Shown here: positions 8,437 through 16,933 of the stretch, in pieces
Numbering within the stretch: the stretch's first letter is position 1
Layout of the letters: each line of letters starts with the position of its first letter
Source of the DNA: an uncultured Bacilli bacterium
GTDB taxonomy: Bacteria > Bacillota_I > Bacilli_A > RF39 > UBA660
Reading direction: 5' to 3'
Length of the DNA stretch: 59,410 nucleotides
Assembly: GCA_944358705.1 (NCBI GenBank)
Contig: CALVRR010000010.1
Span: 1-59,410, forward strand
Translations under genes and position numbers: made by a program
Notes under the pieces: generated by a model
The model's database searches: none
What the model was told of the DNA's origin: nothing
What the model saw: the letters and a program-made list of their open reading frames with translations, nothing else

Positions 8437-9807
8437 ATGGGATTTATGCGTGATGATTTTGATAAAATGGATGAACAAATAAAAAAAATAACGTTACAAA
8501 AAGTGGAGGAAATTAATATTAATAATAATATTCCTACAGTTGCAGATCTAAAGGATAATAATCAGGTGCATGTGATTGATGCTACAATATTGTTTATTGA
8601 TATTAGAAAATCAACAGAACTTACTGATTTAAGCTTGCCAAAAACAATGGTTAAAATTTACCGTTCTTTTATTAGAATGGCAGTAGATTGTGTTAGAAAA
8701 AATAACGGTGTTACTAGGCAATTTTTAGGCGATAGAATAATGGGAGTATTTTATGATGAGATAGACGAAGCTGGAAATGTTCTTTGTAGTGCAGTTGATA
8801 ATGCTATAAATTGTGCTAGAGCATTACAAACGTGCATTGTATTTTCGCTAAATAAAAATCTAAAGAAAAACGTATGTGATAAAATGATTTCTTGTGGTAT
8901 AGGAATAGATACTGGAAAGGTTTTAGTTTCAAAAGTTGGCATGTATGGTTTGGAGTCTAATGCTAGCAAAGAAAATGAAACTGATTGTGTATGGGTGTCT
9001 AAAGTAACTAATTATGCCAGCAAATATTCTGATATAAGTAATGGAAATGAAATATTTGTATCGGAAAAAGTGTATGAAAAATTAACTGATAGCTTTAAAC
9101 AAAATGTTGAATGGAATAAAGTAATAAGAATCAAAAATGGTCAAAAATATATAGGATATTGTGTGTCAGATTTTTATTTAGATTATTATAAAGATCTTGG
9201 AGAACAATTTAAGCTAAGTTCAAATAATGTAGCTACTGAGGAATTAGTATTAAGTACTATTGTTGATAAATTAAACCAAACGTATGATAAATTATTGCTT
9301 AAAGAGAAAAAATTAATGGAACGGGAGAATGAAATCAATTCAGACGCCCAAAAAAATTTAGAAGAAAAAAGCAGAAATTTAGACTTGCTCAATAATTTGT
9401 ATGACTATTGTGATAGTATTATACGCAGTTTATTTTTACAAGGAGAGTTAATAAAAGAATTAGGATTTAGAAAAATCATGGAACTATTAGGTTTATTTTA
9501 TAAAGTTGGTGAACTTAAAGGGGAAGATATATATGAAGTTGAAAATTCAATACTCGCTCAATTAATTGATATCTATAATATTCTTGGCTCATATGTAGAT
9601 AGTTTTAATTATATGATAAGAATGATCGAAAATAGCAGTTGGGTTTTGATAAGAGAAGAAACTGTCATATGGGCTAGAAATAATAATAAATCATATAAAA
9701 TAAGGCATGAAATAGAAAAACGAATAAATGAAAATAAAGGTACAGCCAAAGAAAAAGAATGGGGAAGATATTTAGATGAAGTTTTAAAAATATTGGAGGA
9801 AAAGTAG
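8437..9807 (+). CDS. pycC: Class III nucleotide cyclase with C-terminal helical domain, Pycsar PycC-like
   Basis: The protein is predicted to make the cyclic nucleotide signal of a Pycsar-type anti-phage system. Residues ~45-240 are a class III cyclase homology domain: metal-binding Asp55 in ILFIDIRKSTELTD and Asp99 in FLGDRIMGVF, at the 44-residue spacing usual for the two metal aspartates. Residues ~275-320 look like a coiled coil (LLLKEKKLMERENEINSD), followed by a helical C-terminal domain of ~140 residues that I do not recognise. The strong ribosome site GTGAGGTG precedes the ATG. It is coupled to the effector gene: stop at 9807, next ATG at 9809. Whether the product is cCMP, cUMP or cAMP cannot be read from the sequence. 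Confidence 0.78.
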   Translation: MGFMRDDFDKMDEQIKKITLQKVEEININNNIPTVADLKDNNQVHVIDATILFIDIRKSTELTDLSLPKTMVKIYRSFIRMAVDCVRKNNGVTRQFLGDRIMGVFYDEIDEAGNVLCSAVDNAINCARALQTCIVFSLNKNLKKNVCDKMISCGIGIDTGKVLVSKVGMYGLESNASKENETDCVWVSKVTNYASKYSDISNGNEIFVSEKVYEKLTDSFKQNVEWNKVIRIKNGQKYIGYCVSDFYLDYYKDLGEQFKLSSNNVATEELVLSTIVDKLNQTYDKLLLKEKKLMERENEINSDAQKNLEEKSRNLDLLNNLYDYCDSIIRSLFLQGELIKELGFRKIMELLGLFYKVGELKGEDIYEVENSILAQLIDIYNILGSYVDSFNYMIRMIENSSWVLIREETVIWARNNNKSYKIRHEIEKRINENKGTAKEKEWGRYLDEVLKILEEK

Positions 9808-9808
9808 T

Positions 9809-10366
9809 ATGAAAATAAAAAATAATAATGCATATAGCATAGATGATGCATACAAGAGTTTAGATAATATTAATTCATGGATTATTAATTCAGATACAAA
9901 AGCATCTATTGTTTTAGGATTATTAGGTGTATTATTTACAATAATATTTAGCAATTCGGATTTTATAAATATATTGAATAAGTTAATTAATGAAATTTTT
10001 AATGATATTATGTTTTGTGACATATTTTATTTAATCATAATGTTTTTTTCATTAGTTTTATTTATAAATGGAATTTATAATTTAATATTAGTTTTAATTC
10101 CAAAATTAAAATTAAATATTAACAAAAGAAAGTCTATATTGTACTTTGGGGACATTTGTAGTTTTGAATCTGTTAACGAATTTAAATATAAAGTTTATCA
10201 TACAAAAAAGGGAGAACTGTTAGATGACGTTTTAAATCAAGTTTACATTAATTCTAGCATATGTACAAAAAAGTTTAATAATTATAAAGTTGGGCTTAGT
10301 CGTATCTTCCTTGGTGTTTTAATATTTTTTGTTTTTTATATGTTGGGGATATTAGTTTATTTGTAA
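9809..10366 (+). CDS. pycTM: PycTM-like membrane effector of the Pycsar operon
   Basis: In Pycsar, the PycTM effector senses cUMP or cCMP and damages the membrane, aborting phage growth. This 185-residue protein has the arrangement of that family: an N-terminal helix (IDDAYKSLDNINSWI), a conserved-looking DTKASIVLGLLGVLFTIIF first membrane segment (about 31-49), a second long hydrophobic segment (about 68-92), a YFGDICSF cytosolic segment (about 111-118), and a last TM helix at 165-184. Its ribosome site GGAGGA lies inside the end of the upstream cyclase gene, and a second cyclase follows 12 bases after its stop, so it sits between two cyclases. Confidence 0.75.
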   Translation: MKIKNNNAYSIDDAYKSLDNINSWIINSDTKASIVLGLLGVLFTIIFSNSDFINILNKLINEIFNDIMFCDIFYLIIMFFSLVLFINGIYNLILVLIPKLKLNINKRKSILYFGDICSFESVNEFKYKVYHTKKGELLDDVLNQVYINSSICTKKFNNYKVGLSRIFLGVLIFFVFYMLGILVYL

Positions 10367-10378
10367 GGAGTAATAAAA

Positions 10379-11113
10379 ATGATGTACGATTATAAAAAAG
10401 GAAAAGAAGATGTTGAAAAGATTTTAAAAAATGACACTGAAATATTAGAAAAAGATATACCCAGCAATGATGATAATTTCACTTATGGTAATGGAATAAA
10501 AAGCTGGGTTGGATCTATTTTTGTTGATATTGTAGGGTCAACAGAGCTTATTAAAAACAATGATGAATTAGAAGTTTCAAAAATTTTAAGATCTTTTTCT
10601 TCAGAAATTATAACAATTATGAATAGCAGTGTTAATGTTAGAGAAATTGGAATTAGAGGTGATTGTGTTTATGGCGTGTTTTTTTGTCCAACGAAGCAAT
10701 CTACTTATGAGTTGGCTAATATAGCTTTTCATATTAATACATTAGTTAAAATGTTAAATAAATTATTTATACAAAATGGATATCATCAAATTGAAGTTGG
10801 AATTGGTGTATCAATAGGAGAACACAAAGATTTGATTATTAAAGCTGGAAAAAAAGGAACTGGAATTAATGATAAAATATGGATTGGTGATGCGGTAGTA
10901 AATGCCTGCAATATTGCTAATTTAGCTGGTAGAAATTCAAAAGAAAGAATAGGATTTTCTTCTAATACATATGCTAATTTTATTGATATATTACAAAAAA
11001 ATAATCCAGGAGAAAATGTAAAAAATTGGTTTAATTATGACATAAATGATAAAGCATATTATGCAGATATAGTAAAAACTGAATTTAATAATTGGATAAA
11101 TGATAATATATAA
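10379..11113 (+). CDS. Second, shorter class III nucleotide cyclase of the Pycsar-like operon
   Basis: This 244-residue protein is another cyclase homology domain, with metal Asp50 in SIFVDIVGSTELIKN and Asp95 in GIRGDCVYGVF. It then has VGIGVSIGEHKDLIIKAG and WIGDAVVNACNIANLAG, matching the late beta strands and the dimer-site NxxxR-type helix region of class III cyclases. It lacks the coiled-coil and C-terminal domain of the first cyclase and is only distantly similar to it. Its position 12 bases after the effector gene indicates one operon. Class III sites form between two subunits, so it may pair with the first cyclase or make a second signal. Confidence 0.72.
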   Translation: MMYDYKKGKEDVEKILKNDTEILEKDIPSNDDNFTYGNGIKSWVGSIFVDIVGSTELIKNNDELEVSKILRSFSSEIITIMNSSVNVREIGIRGDCVYGVFFCPTKQSTYELANIAFHINTLVKMLNKLFIQNGYHQIEVGIGVSIGEHKDLIIKAGKKGTGINDKIWIGDAVVNACNIANLAGRNSKERIGFSSNTYANFIDILQKNNPGENVKNWFNYDINDKAYYADIVKTEFNNWINDNI

Positions 11114-11266
11114 ATATGATTTTGCATCATATAATATACTTTTTTTATGGATTATAATGAATAATAGTAAAATAAATATTGCAGAAATTTAAGGCATTTT
11201 GAAAAAAGTGTCTTTTTTCATGATATAATATTAAATATTGTTAAAACCAGCTCAGGGAGGTGCAAT

Positions 11267-13216
11267 ATGCAACAAGATAATTTACAATTAACTATTTTAG
11301 AATTACTTAATAAAATTCAAGAAATAATATATAATTATAAGAAAAATGAATTATCAGTAATTAGTAGAATGTATAATTATAATGATTTTAATAATATGTT
11401 TGGAAATAAGCTTTCTATGGATGATTACTCTAATTTAAAAGAAAAAATAGATATACTCAAATTTAAAGATTTAGAAAATAAGTTAAATGAAATAGAGCAT
11501 ATTGTAATTGATTATAAAGAAAAGTGTGAAAATAATTGGGGTGAATATAATAACAATTTTAAAAAACATTTAAAAAATAAATTTAGTAATCTTTTAAATT
11601 CTGTAAATATAAACAATGTTCATAATTTTGGAACAGATTCTCCGGAACTTTTAATAAATAGATATGCTGATTTTTCAAATAATATTTTAAAGATTAATAC
11701 AAATAAAGAGATAATGGAGTCTTTTTCTTATGGGGCTAAAAACTATGTCATTTTTGGAAAAAATGGTGCTGGGAAAACAAGACTATTAAATTATATAAAA
11801 GATAATTATTTTAATTCAAATTCTTTTGTTGCTCCATCAGATAGGGAAATTAGGTTTGGAAAATTAAATTATATAAATATGGCTTATCAGTCTCAATATC
11901 CACTATCTAAAATTTTTGGTAATTTATCCAATATTTATACCAATGACGTTTTAACACTATTGTTTAAAGATAGAATGATAGAAGAGTTGCAAAAAGATGA
12001 AACTACAATATCTGATGGTAAAGGAAATAGAATTGCACTTAGTTATAATAAGTTTGTAAAAATATATAACTATTTAGGATTGGATAGGAACGTTTTTCTA
12101 GATACAAGTACCAATAAAATAATGCTATATAATGAAGAACTAGGAATAGAACCATACTATATACAATCTGGTAGTGATGGAGAAAAAAGTATTGTTCAAT
12201 TTATTTTATTTATTCTGCTTTGCCCAGAGAATTCTTTTGTTTTTATAGATGAACCAGAAAGCCATTTTAATACGGCATTATTAAATGAATTATTTAATGT
12301 TTTAGAAAAAGAGCGTGATGATATTGTTTTTATATATTGCACTCACAATGTTGATTTTATAGAATTAAGGTCAAACGCAAAACTGATATATCTAGAAAAA
12401 TTTGATGGAAAAGATTGGTATATTAACGAATTTAATTCTTTTGATGAAATTTCTATTGAAAACATTATTAATGTTGTTGGAACTAAAAAAGATATATTAT
12501 TTATTGAAAGTGAAAAAGGAAAATTAGATTATAAATTTTATTGTTCGCTATTTGAAGAATTTAAAGTAATACCTGTTTCATCCTGTGATAGGGTTATCGA
12601 TTATTGCAAAATGTTGAATGGTGATAATTATCTTAATTTAAATAGAAATGCTTACGGAATTATAGATAATGATTTTAGAATAAAGAGCGAAATTGATAAA
12701 TTAAAGCAAAAGAAAATATTTACTTTAAAGTACAATGAGATTGAAAATATGTTATTATCCCCTTGCATTTTAGAATATATATGCAAGAAGTATAGCTTGG
12801 AATGCAATTTAGAAAAATTTAAAAATGCAGTAATTGAGCAGGCGATAAGAGATAAACATGGAATAGTAAAGGATTATATTAATAAGGCATATCCAAAGTA
12901 TCAAAAATCAACGAAACTCGATTTTGATAATGATATACAAGAATTCAGTAGTAAAATTAATTTAATGAATGAAGAAAATAAAAGTAATTTTTTAAAAGTG
13001 TTTGAGAATTTTATTGAAGAATTAGATAAAACATTAGAATCGAAAGATTATGATATGATAGTAAGAAAGTATCCAAATAAAGGTTTTGTAAGCTGTTTGG
13101 GTAATTTTGGTATAACTAAGAATTTATATTTCTCTTGGGTCATAGATTCTTTAAAGAAAGATGCTGAATTTAAAGAAAAAGTTATACACGAATTGTTTGA
13201 TAATTTTTTTGAATAA
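11267..13216 (+). CDS. AAA ATPase fused to a DUF4435/TOPRIM-like domain, merged-PARIS-like defence protein
   Basis: The N-terminal ~150 residues are helical, then comes an ABC/SMC-like ATPase: Walker A FGKNGAGKT near residue 163, signature-like SGSDGEKS near 305, Walker B FVFIDEPESHF near 323 and the switch His in YCTHNVDF. From about residue 405 a DUF4435-type TOPRIM-like nuclease domain follows, with acidic residues in ILFIESEKGK and GIIDNDFR and the motif YNEIENMLLS. In PARIS the ATPase (AriA) and the DUF4435 effector (AriB) are separate or merged; this resembles the merged form, but OLD-type ATPase-TOPRIM proteins are an alternative. The ribosome site GGGAGGTG is strong, and a TATAAT-like -10 lies in the upstream gap. 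Confidence 0.65.
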   Translation: MQQDNLQLTILELLNKIQEIIYNYKKNELSVISRMYNYNDFNNMFGNKLSMDDYSNLKEKIDILKFKDLENKLNEIEHIVIDYKEKCENNWGEYNNNFKKHLKNKFSNLLNSVNINNVHNFGTDSPELLINRYADFSNNILKINTNKEIMESFSYGAKNYVIFGKNGAGKTRLLNYIKDNYFNSNSFVAPSDREIRFGKLNYINMAYQSQYPLSKIFGNLSNIYTNDVLTLLFKDRMIEELQKDETTISDGKGNRIALSYNKFVKIYNYLGLDRNVFLDTSTNKIMLYNEELGIEPYYIQSGSDGEKSIVQFILFILLCPENSFVFIDEPESHFNTALLNELFNVLEKERDDIVFIYCTHNVDFIELRSNAKLIYLEKFDGKDWYINEFNSFDEISIENIINVVGTKKDILFIESEKGKLDYKFYCSLFEEFKVIPVSSCDRVIDYCKMLNGDNYLNLNRNAYGIIDNDFRIKSEIDKLKQKKIFTLKYNEIENMLLSPCILEYICKKYSLECNLEKFKNAVIEQAIRDKHGIVKDYINKAYPKYQKSTKLDFDNDIQEFSSKINLMNEENKSNFLKVFENFIEELDKTLESKDYDMIVRKYPNKGFVSCLGNFGITKNLYFSWVIDSLKKDAEFKEKVIHELFDNFFE

Positions 13217-13234
13217 TTATGGAGGTAATAATAA

Positions 13235-14086
13235 ATGATTAAAGGAAAACCATTTGTAAAATGGGCCGGTGGAAAAAGACAAATAATAGATAAATTAAAA
13301 CAATATATTCCAGATGAGTTTAATACTTATTATGAACCATTTGTTGGTGGTGGTGCATTACTGTTTGAACTTTCACCTAAAAAAGCAGTTATAAATGATT
13401 ATAATAAGGAACTTATTAATGTATATGAATGCATTAAAGATGAGAAAAAATTTGAAGCAATGTGTAGAGAATTAAATCATCATGAAACAGAACATTCTGA
13501 AGAATATTATTATGAAATTAGAAATTTAGATAGGGATAAAAAGAAATTTAATAGGTTATCAGATTACAAAAGAGCAGCAAGGACTATTTACTTAAACAAA
13601 GCTTGTTTTAATGGTCTGTATCGAGTTAATAGTAAAAACGAATTTAATGTACCTTTCGGCAAAAAAACTAAAGTAAATACTTATGAAGGACAAAATTTAG
13701 GTATTATATGTGGATACTTAAATTATAATAATGTTAAATTGTTATCCGTTGATTTTGAAGAAGCAGTAAAAGATGCTAAAAAAGGAGATTTTATTTACTT
13801 CGATCCCCCTTATGATTCTGATACTTCTACATTTAATAGTTATACTGAAGAAGGTTTCGGAAAAGAAGAACAAAAAAGACTTGCTAAAGTGTTTAAAGAA
13901 TTATCTGATAGAGGTTGCTATGTGATGCTTTCTAATCATAATACAACACTAATAAATGAACTTTATAAGGATTTTAATATTCATGTAATTGAAGCGAAAA
14001 GAAATATAAATGCCAATGGAAAGAAAAGAGGAAAAGTAGAGGAAGTTATTATTACAAATTTTGAAAATAAAAAAGGATTTGAATAA
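13235..14086 (+). CDS. dpnM: DpnM-type DNA adenine-N6 methyltransferase (GATC)
   Basis: This is a Dam/DpnM-family alpha-type methylase of 283 residues that protects host GATC sites from the linked endonuclease. VKWAGGKRQ (8-16) and EPFVGGGALLFEL (about 32-44) form the AdoMet site, and IYFDPPYDSDT near residue 187 is the catalytic DPPY. It is the first gene of a three-gene DpnII-like cassette, 18 bases after the ATPase gene. The gene order dpnM-dpnA-endonuclease is that of the pneumococcal DpnII locus. Confidence 0.92.
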   Translation: MIKGKPFVKWAGGKRQIIDKLKQYIPDEFNTYYEPFVGGGALLFELSPKKAVINDYNKELINVYECIKDEKKFEAMCRELNHHETEHSEEYYYEIRNLDRDKKKFNRLSDYKRAARTIYLNKACFNGLYRVNSKNEFNVPFGKKTKVNTYEGQNLGIICGYLNYNNVKLLSVDFEEAVKDAKKGDFIYFDPPYDSDTSTFNSYTEEGFGKEEQKRLAKVFKELSDRGCYVMLSNHNTTLINELYKDFNIHVIEAKRNINANGKKRGKVEEVIITNFENKKGFE

Positions 14087-14122
14087 TAAACATAGTATAA
14101 TATATATGAGGAGGTTTTTTGT

Positions 14123-14893
14123 ATGAGTAAAAAATATTATTATGAAAATAAAGATTTTAAACTTATACAAGGCGATTCATTAAAAATACTTAAAGGTATT
14201 GAGCCTAAAAGTATTGATATGGTATTTGCAGACCCTCCATATTTTTTGTCAAGTGATGGAATATCATGCAGTGGTGGCAAAATGGTATCAGTTAATAAAG
14301 GTGATTGGGATAAATCTATTAGTATAGAAGAAAAACACAAATTCAATAGAAAATGGATTAAACTATGTTATCAAGTATTAAAAGATAATGGTACTATTTG
14401 GGTTAGTGGTACTATGCATAATATTTATTCAATAGGAATGGCATTAGAACAAGAAGGATTCAAAATAATAAATAATATAACTTGGAAAAAGTTAAATCCT
14501 CCACCAAATATTAGTTGTAGATATTTTGTTCATTCTACTGAAACTATTTTATGGGCAAGAAAAGATATAAAAAATGCAAAACATAAATTTAATTATTCTC
14601 TTATGAGAGAATTAAATGGTGGCAAACAAATGAAAGATGTTTGGGAGTCGTCTTTAACTAAACCTAGTGAGAAAAAATGCGGTAAACATCCTACTCAAAA
14701 ACCAATAGAAATATTAGAAAAAATAATCTTGTCTTCTACTGATGAAGGGGATTTAATATTGGATCCTTTTAATGGTAGTGGTACTACGGGAATAGTTGCT
14801 AGTAGATTAAATAGAAAATATATTGGTATAGAAAAAGAAAAAGAATTTTTGGATTTAACAATAAAAAGAAAGGAAAATGATAATAATGGCTAG
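14123..14893 (+). CDS. dpnA: DpnA-type DNA adenine methyltransferase
   Basis: This 256-residue beta-class methylase has its catalytic motif first (MVFADPPYFLSS, about 34-45) and its AdoMet motif late (LDPFNGSGTTGIVASRL, about 212-228). DpnA enzymes methylate GATC, also in single-stranded DNA, which protects incoming transforming plasmid DNA. The ribosome site GAGGAGG is strong. Its 3' end overlaps the endonuclease start by 8 bases, a usual feature of these cassettes. Confidence 0.92.
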   Translation: MSKKYYYENKDFKLIQGDSLKILKGIEPKSIDMVFADPPYFLSSDGISCSGGKMVSVNKGDWDKSISIEEKHKFNRKWIKLCYQVLKDNGTIWVSGTMHNIYSIGMALEQEGFKIINNITWKKLNPPPNISCRYFVHSTETILWARKDIKNAKHKFNYSLMRELNGGKQMKDVWESSLTKPSEKKCGKHPTQKPIEILEKIILSSTDEGDLILDPFNGSGTTGIVASRLNRKYIGIEKEKEFLDLTIKRKENDNNG

Positions 14894-15740
14894 AAATTTT
14901 AACGAATGGTTAAGTAAATTCAAAACAAGTATATCAGATTATACTTATTATGTAGACTTTGAAAAAATATATAAAAATGTAGATAAAGTAAAAGTGGAAC
15001 TTAATATTTTAAATTCTTTAATTGGTAGTAAAAACATTGAAGAAGAGTTTCAAGACATCTTAATTAAATATCCTGAAACTCTAGAATGTATTCCATTGTT
15101 GCTTGCAGTTCGTTCTAGAGAGATATTTGTAAAAGATGAAATAAATGAATATTTATTTAAATTTGATAAAATGGTTTATTCTATAAAAGACTATATTAGG
15201 TTTATGAAAGAAAGCGGACTATTTAATTTATTACAAAATCATATTATAAATAACTTATATGATTATGTACTAGGAATAGAAGTTGGACTTGATTCAAATG
15301 GAAGAAAAAATCGTGGCGGACATTTAATGGAAAATTTAGTTGAATCATATATCATAAAAGCAGGTTATAAAAAAGATGTTAATTACTTTAAAGAAATGTA
15401 TTTAAAGGATATAGAAAAGAAATGGAATCTTGATTTGAGTGAAATGTCCGGAAATAATACTTCAACAAAAAGATTTGACTTTGTTATTAAAACTGATAAA
15501 CAAGTATATGTTATAGAAACTAATTTTTATTCTGGTGGTGGTTCTAAATTAAATGAAACTGCTAGAAGTTATAAGATGTTAGCACAAGAATCTAAAAAGG
15601 TTGATGGCGTAACATTTATATGGTTTACTGATGGTACTGGTTGGAATAGTGCTAGAAAAAATTTAGAAGAAACATTTAATGAATTAGAAACAATGTATAA
15701 TATTGATGATCTTGAAAATGGAATTTTAGAAAATTTATAA
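14886..15740 (+). CDS. dpnB: DpnII-type restriction endonuclease (GATC)
   Basis: The product should cut unmethylated GATC DNA. I chose ATG 14886 over the in-frame ATG 14877 because AAAGGA then has normal spacing. The 284-residue protein shows the DpnII/MboI family features: an N-terminal helical region, GRKNRGGHLMENLVE, and a PD-(D/E)xK-like core with FDFVIKTDKQVYVIETNFY and the following SGGGSKLNETARSYK. Together with the two upstream methylases it makes a complete system. A terminator follows directly. Confidence 0.9.
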   Translation: MARNFNEWLSKFKTSISDYTYYVDFEKIYKNVDKVKVELNILNSLIGSKNIEEEFQDILIKYPETLECIPLLLAVRSREIFVKDEINEYLFKFDKMVYSIKDYIRFMKESGLFNLLQNHIINNLYDYVLGIEVGLDSNGRKNRGGHLMENLVESYIIKAGYKKDVNYFKEMYLKDIEKKWNLDLSEMSGNNTSTKRFDFVIKTDKQVYVIETNFYSGGGSKLNETARSYKMLAQESKKVDGVTFIWFTDGTGWNSARKNLEETFNELETMYNIDDLENGILENL

Positions 15741-15745
15741 AAAAA

Positions 15746-15797
15746 TTATCATCCTACTATTTTTAATAAAAATTAGAATAAAGGATGATTTTTGTTG
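15746..15797 (+). terminator. Terminator of the DpnII cassette
   Basis: ATCATCCT (15748-15755) pairs with AGGATGAT (15782-15789), followed by TTTTTG. Confidence 0.65.
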
Positions 15798-15830
15798 TTT
15801 TAAAGTCCTAGATTACTTATGTTTAACCTT

Positions 15831-15950
15831 TATATCAACCTACAAAGTAGGATGAATTTCGTAAGTACGAAATAAGAATGGCACCACTAAGTTTCCTTAT
15901 TTTATAAGGTTTTTTTTACTTTGTGGCGCCATCTTCTTATCCTGCTTATT
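15831..15950. other. Highly structured intergenic sequence (nested stems)
   Basis: AGGAT...ATCCT closes a region holding the hairpin TTTCG-taagta-CGAAA and a long stem in which AAGAATGGCACCAC (around 15872) pairs with GTGGCGCCATCTT (around 15922), with an inner CCTTATTTTATAAGG. It lies between the restriction cassette and the repressor gene. It may be a structured RNA, a replication or transfer site, or a strong bidirectional terminator. Confidence 0.45.
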
Positions 15951-15998
15951 TAAGAATGTAATTTTTGTATAAAAAAATCAGATAAAGTGGGATAGTTA

Positions 15999-16529
15999 TT
16001 AAAATAGATCTTTGGGTAATTTATCTTTATCAAATTTTTCCATATTTTTGTTTATTACTCTTGATGCTTCCTTTAGTTTTTCTGAAATATCTTTTAAAGT
16101 TATTTCTGATGAGTAATATCCAGGGTTATCAATTCTATCTATAATATCAGCGAATATGCCTTTACATTCAAATGCACTTTTTCTTCTAATCTCTATATCT
16201 TCTAACACATCAAAATAAAACTTTTCATAACTTTCAATTTGTTTTTGATAATCAGTAGTTGATCTTTTATTTGAAAAATCAGTACCCCAATTTATTTCTA
16301 CATCACTATATCCAGCAAGTTTCATTAATTCTACTAAACTAATATTAAGTGTTTCAGATATTCCTTTTAAGTACAGAATATTAGGTTTTTGTCTTTTGCC
16401 AGCTTCAATTCGCGAAACTTCAGCACAGTCCATATTAACTTCACGAGCAAGAGCTCTTTGTGAAATACCCAATTCTTCTCTTTTATTTTTAATTAATTCT
16501 CCTAATTCAGTTGTATTATTTTTACGCAT
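15999..16529 (-). CDS. XRE/Cro-family transcriptional repressor
   Basis: This 176-residue protein has an N-terminal HTH_3 domain (about 8-65: LGELIKNKREELGISQRALA, SRIEAGKRQKP). The C-terminal ~100 residues are polar and helical, without a Ser-Lys LexA-type protease motif, so SOS-type self-cleavage is not evident. It is transcribed away from the replication/recombination genes across a divergent promoter region with GATGTAAAA/TTTTACATC operator-like half sites, which suggests that it controls maintenance and excision of the element. The ribosome site AGAGGTG is good. Confidence 0.85.
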   Translation of the reverse strand: MRKNNTTELGELIKNKREELGISQRALAREVNMDCAEVSRIEAGKRQKPNILYLKGISETLNISLVELMKLAGYSDVEINWGTDFSNKRSTTDYQKQIESYEKFYFDVLEDIEIRRKSAFECKGIFADIIDRIDNPGYYSSEITLKDISEKLKEASRVINKNMEKFDKDKLPKDLF

Positions 16530-16558
16530 AAAAATACACCTCTTTCAAATACAAGTTA

Positions 16559-16587
16559 ATAATATCATAATGTGATGTAAAAGTCAA
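16559..16587 (-). promoter_or_regulatory. Repressor promoter (leftward)
   Basis: On the minus strand TTGACT (16587-16582), a 17-base spacer and TATTAT (16564-16559) face the repressor gene. The spacer contains TTTTACATCA, the half-site that recurs in the rightward leader. Confidence 0.6.
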
Positions 16588-16596
16588 CAAAATGTA

Positions 16597-16649
16597 TTGA
16601 CAAACTCAAAATGTAATAGTATAGTAATTGCAGTTGATGAGTTTTACAT
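16597..16649 (+). promoter_or_regulatory. Rightward promoter with repressor-operator-like half site
   Basis: TTGACA (16597-16602), 17 bases and TATAGT (16620-16625) drive the HTH genes. GAGTTTTACATCA just downstream is the inverse of GATGTAAAAGTCA at 16574-16586, giving a pair of half sites that bracket both promoters, as expected for an XRE switch. Confidence 0.6.
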
Positions 16650-16675
16650 CAATAGAAAGGAGGCAGATATAGTAG

Positions 16676-16933
16676 ATGAGAATGAGGTGTCTAGAAGTAC
16701 CAAAAGATATTTGGAAGAATAAAAATATTCCAAAAGAGACCAAATATATCTACTCTTACATTTACACCAAGGGATTCGGAAGAATAATAACAGATATAAA
16801 TGTAGGAGAGATACAGCAAGTAGTTAACATCAAAAACAAAGGTTTGAGAAAAAGTCTTAAGATATTAGAAGAGTTAAATTATCTAATATATCAAGAATAC
16901 TCAAACGGAATGTATACAGTAACACTTAACTAA
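16676..16933 (+). CDS. Small winged-helix/HTH protein of the element
   Basis: This 85-residue protein reads as a replication-initiator or HTH_36-type winged helix: PKETKYIYSYIYTKGFGR, then a recognition region (VGEIQQVVNIKNKGLRKSLKILEELNYL). AAGGAGG is 13 bases before the ATG. It is the first gene downstream of the rightward promoter and may regulate replication or excision. No enzymatic motif is seen. Confidence 0.55.
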   Translation: MRMRCLEVPKDIWKNKNIPKETKYIYSYIYTKGFGRIITDINVGEIQQVVNIKNKGLRKSLKILEELNYLIYQEYSNGMYTVTLN

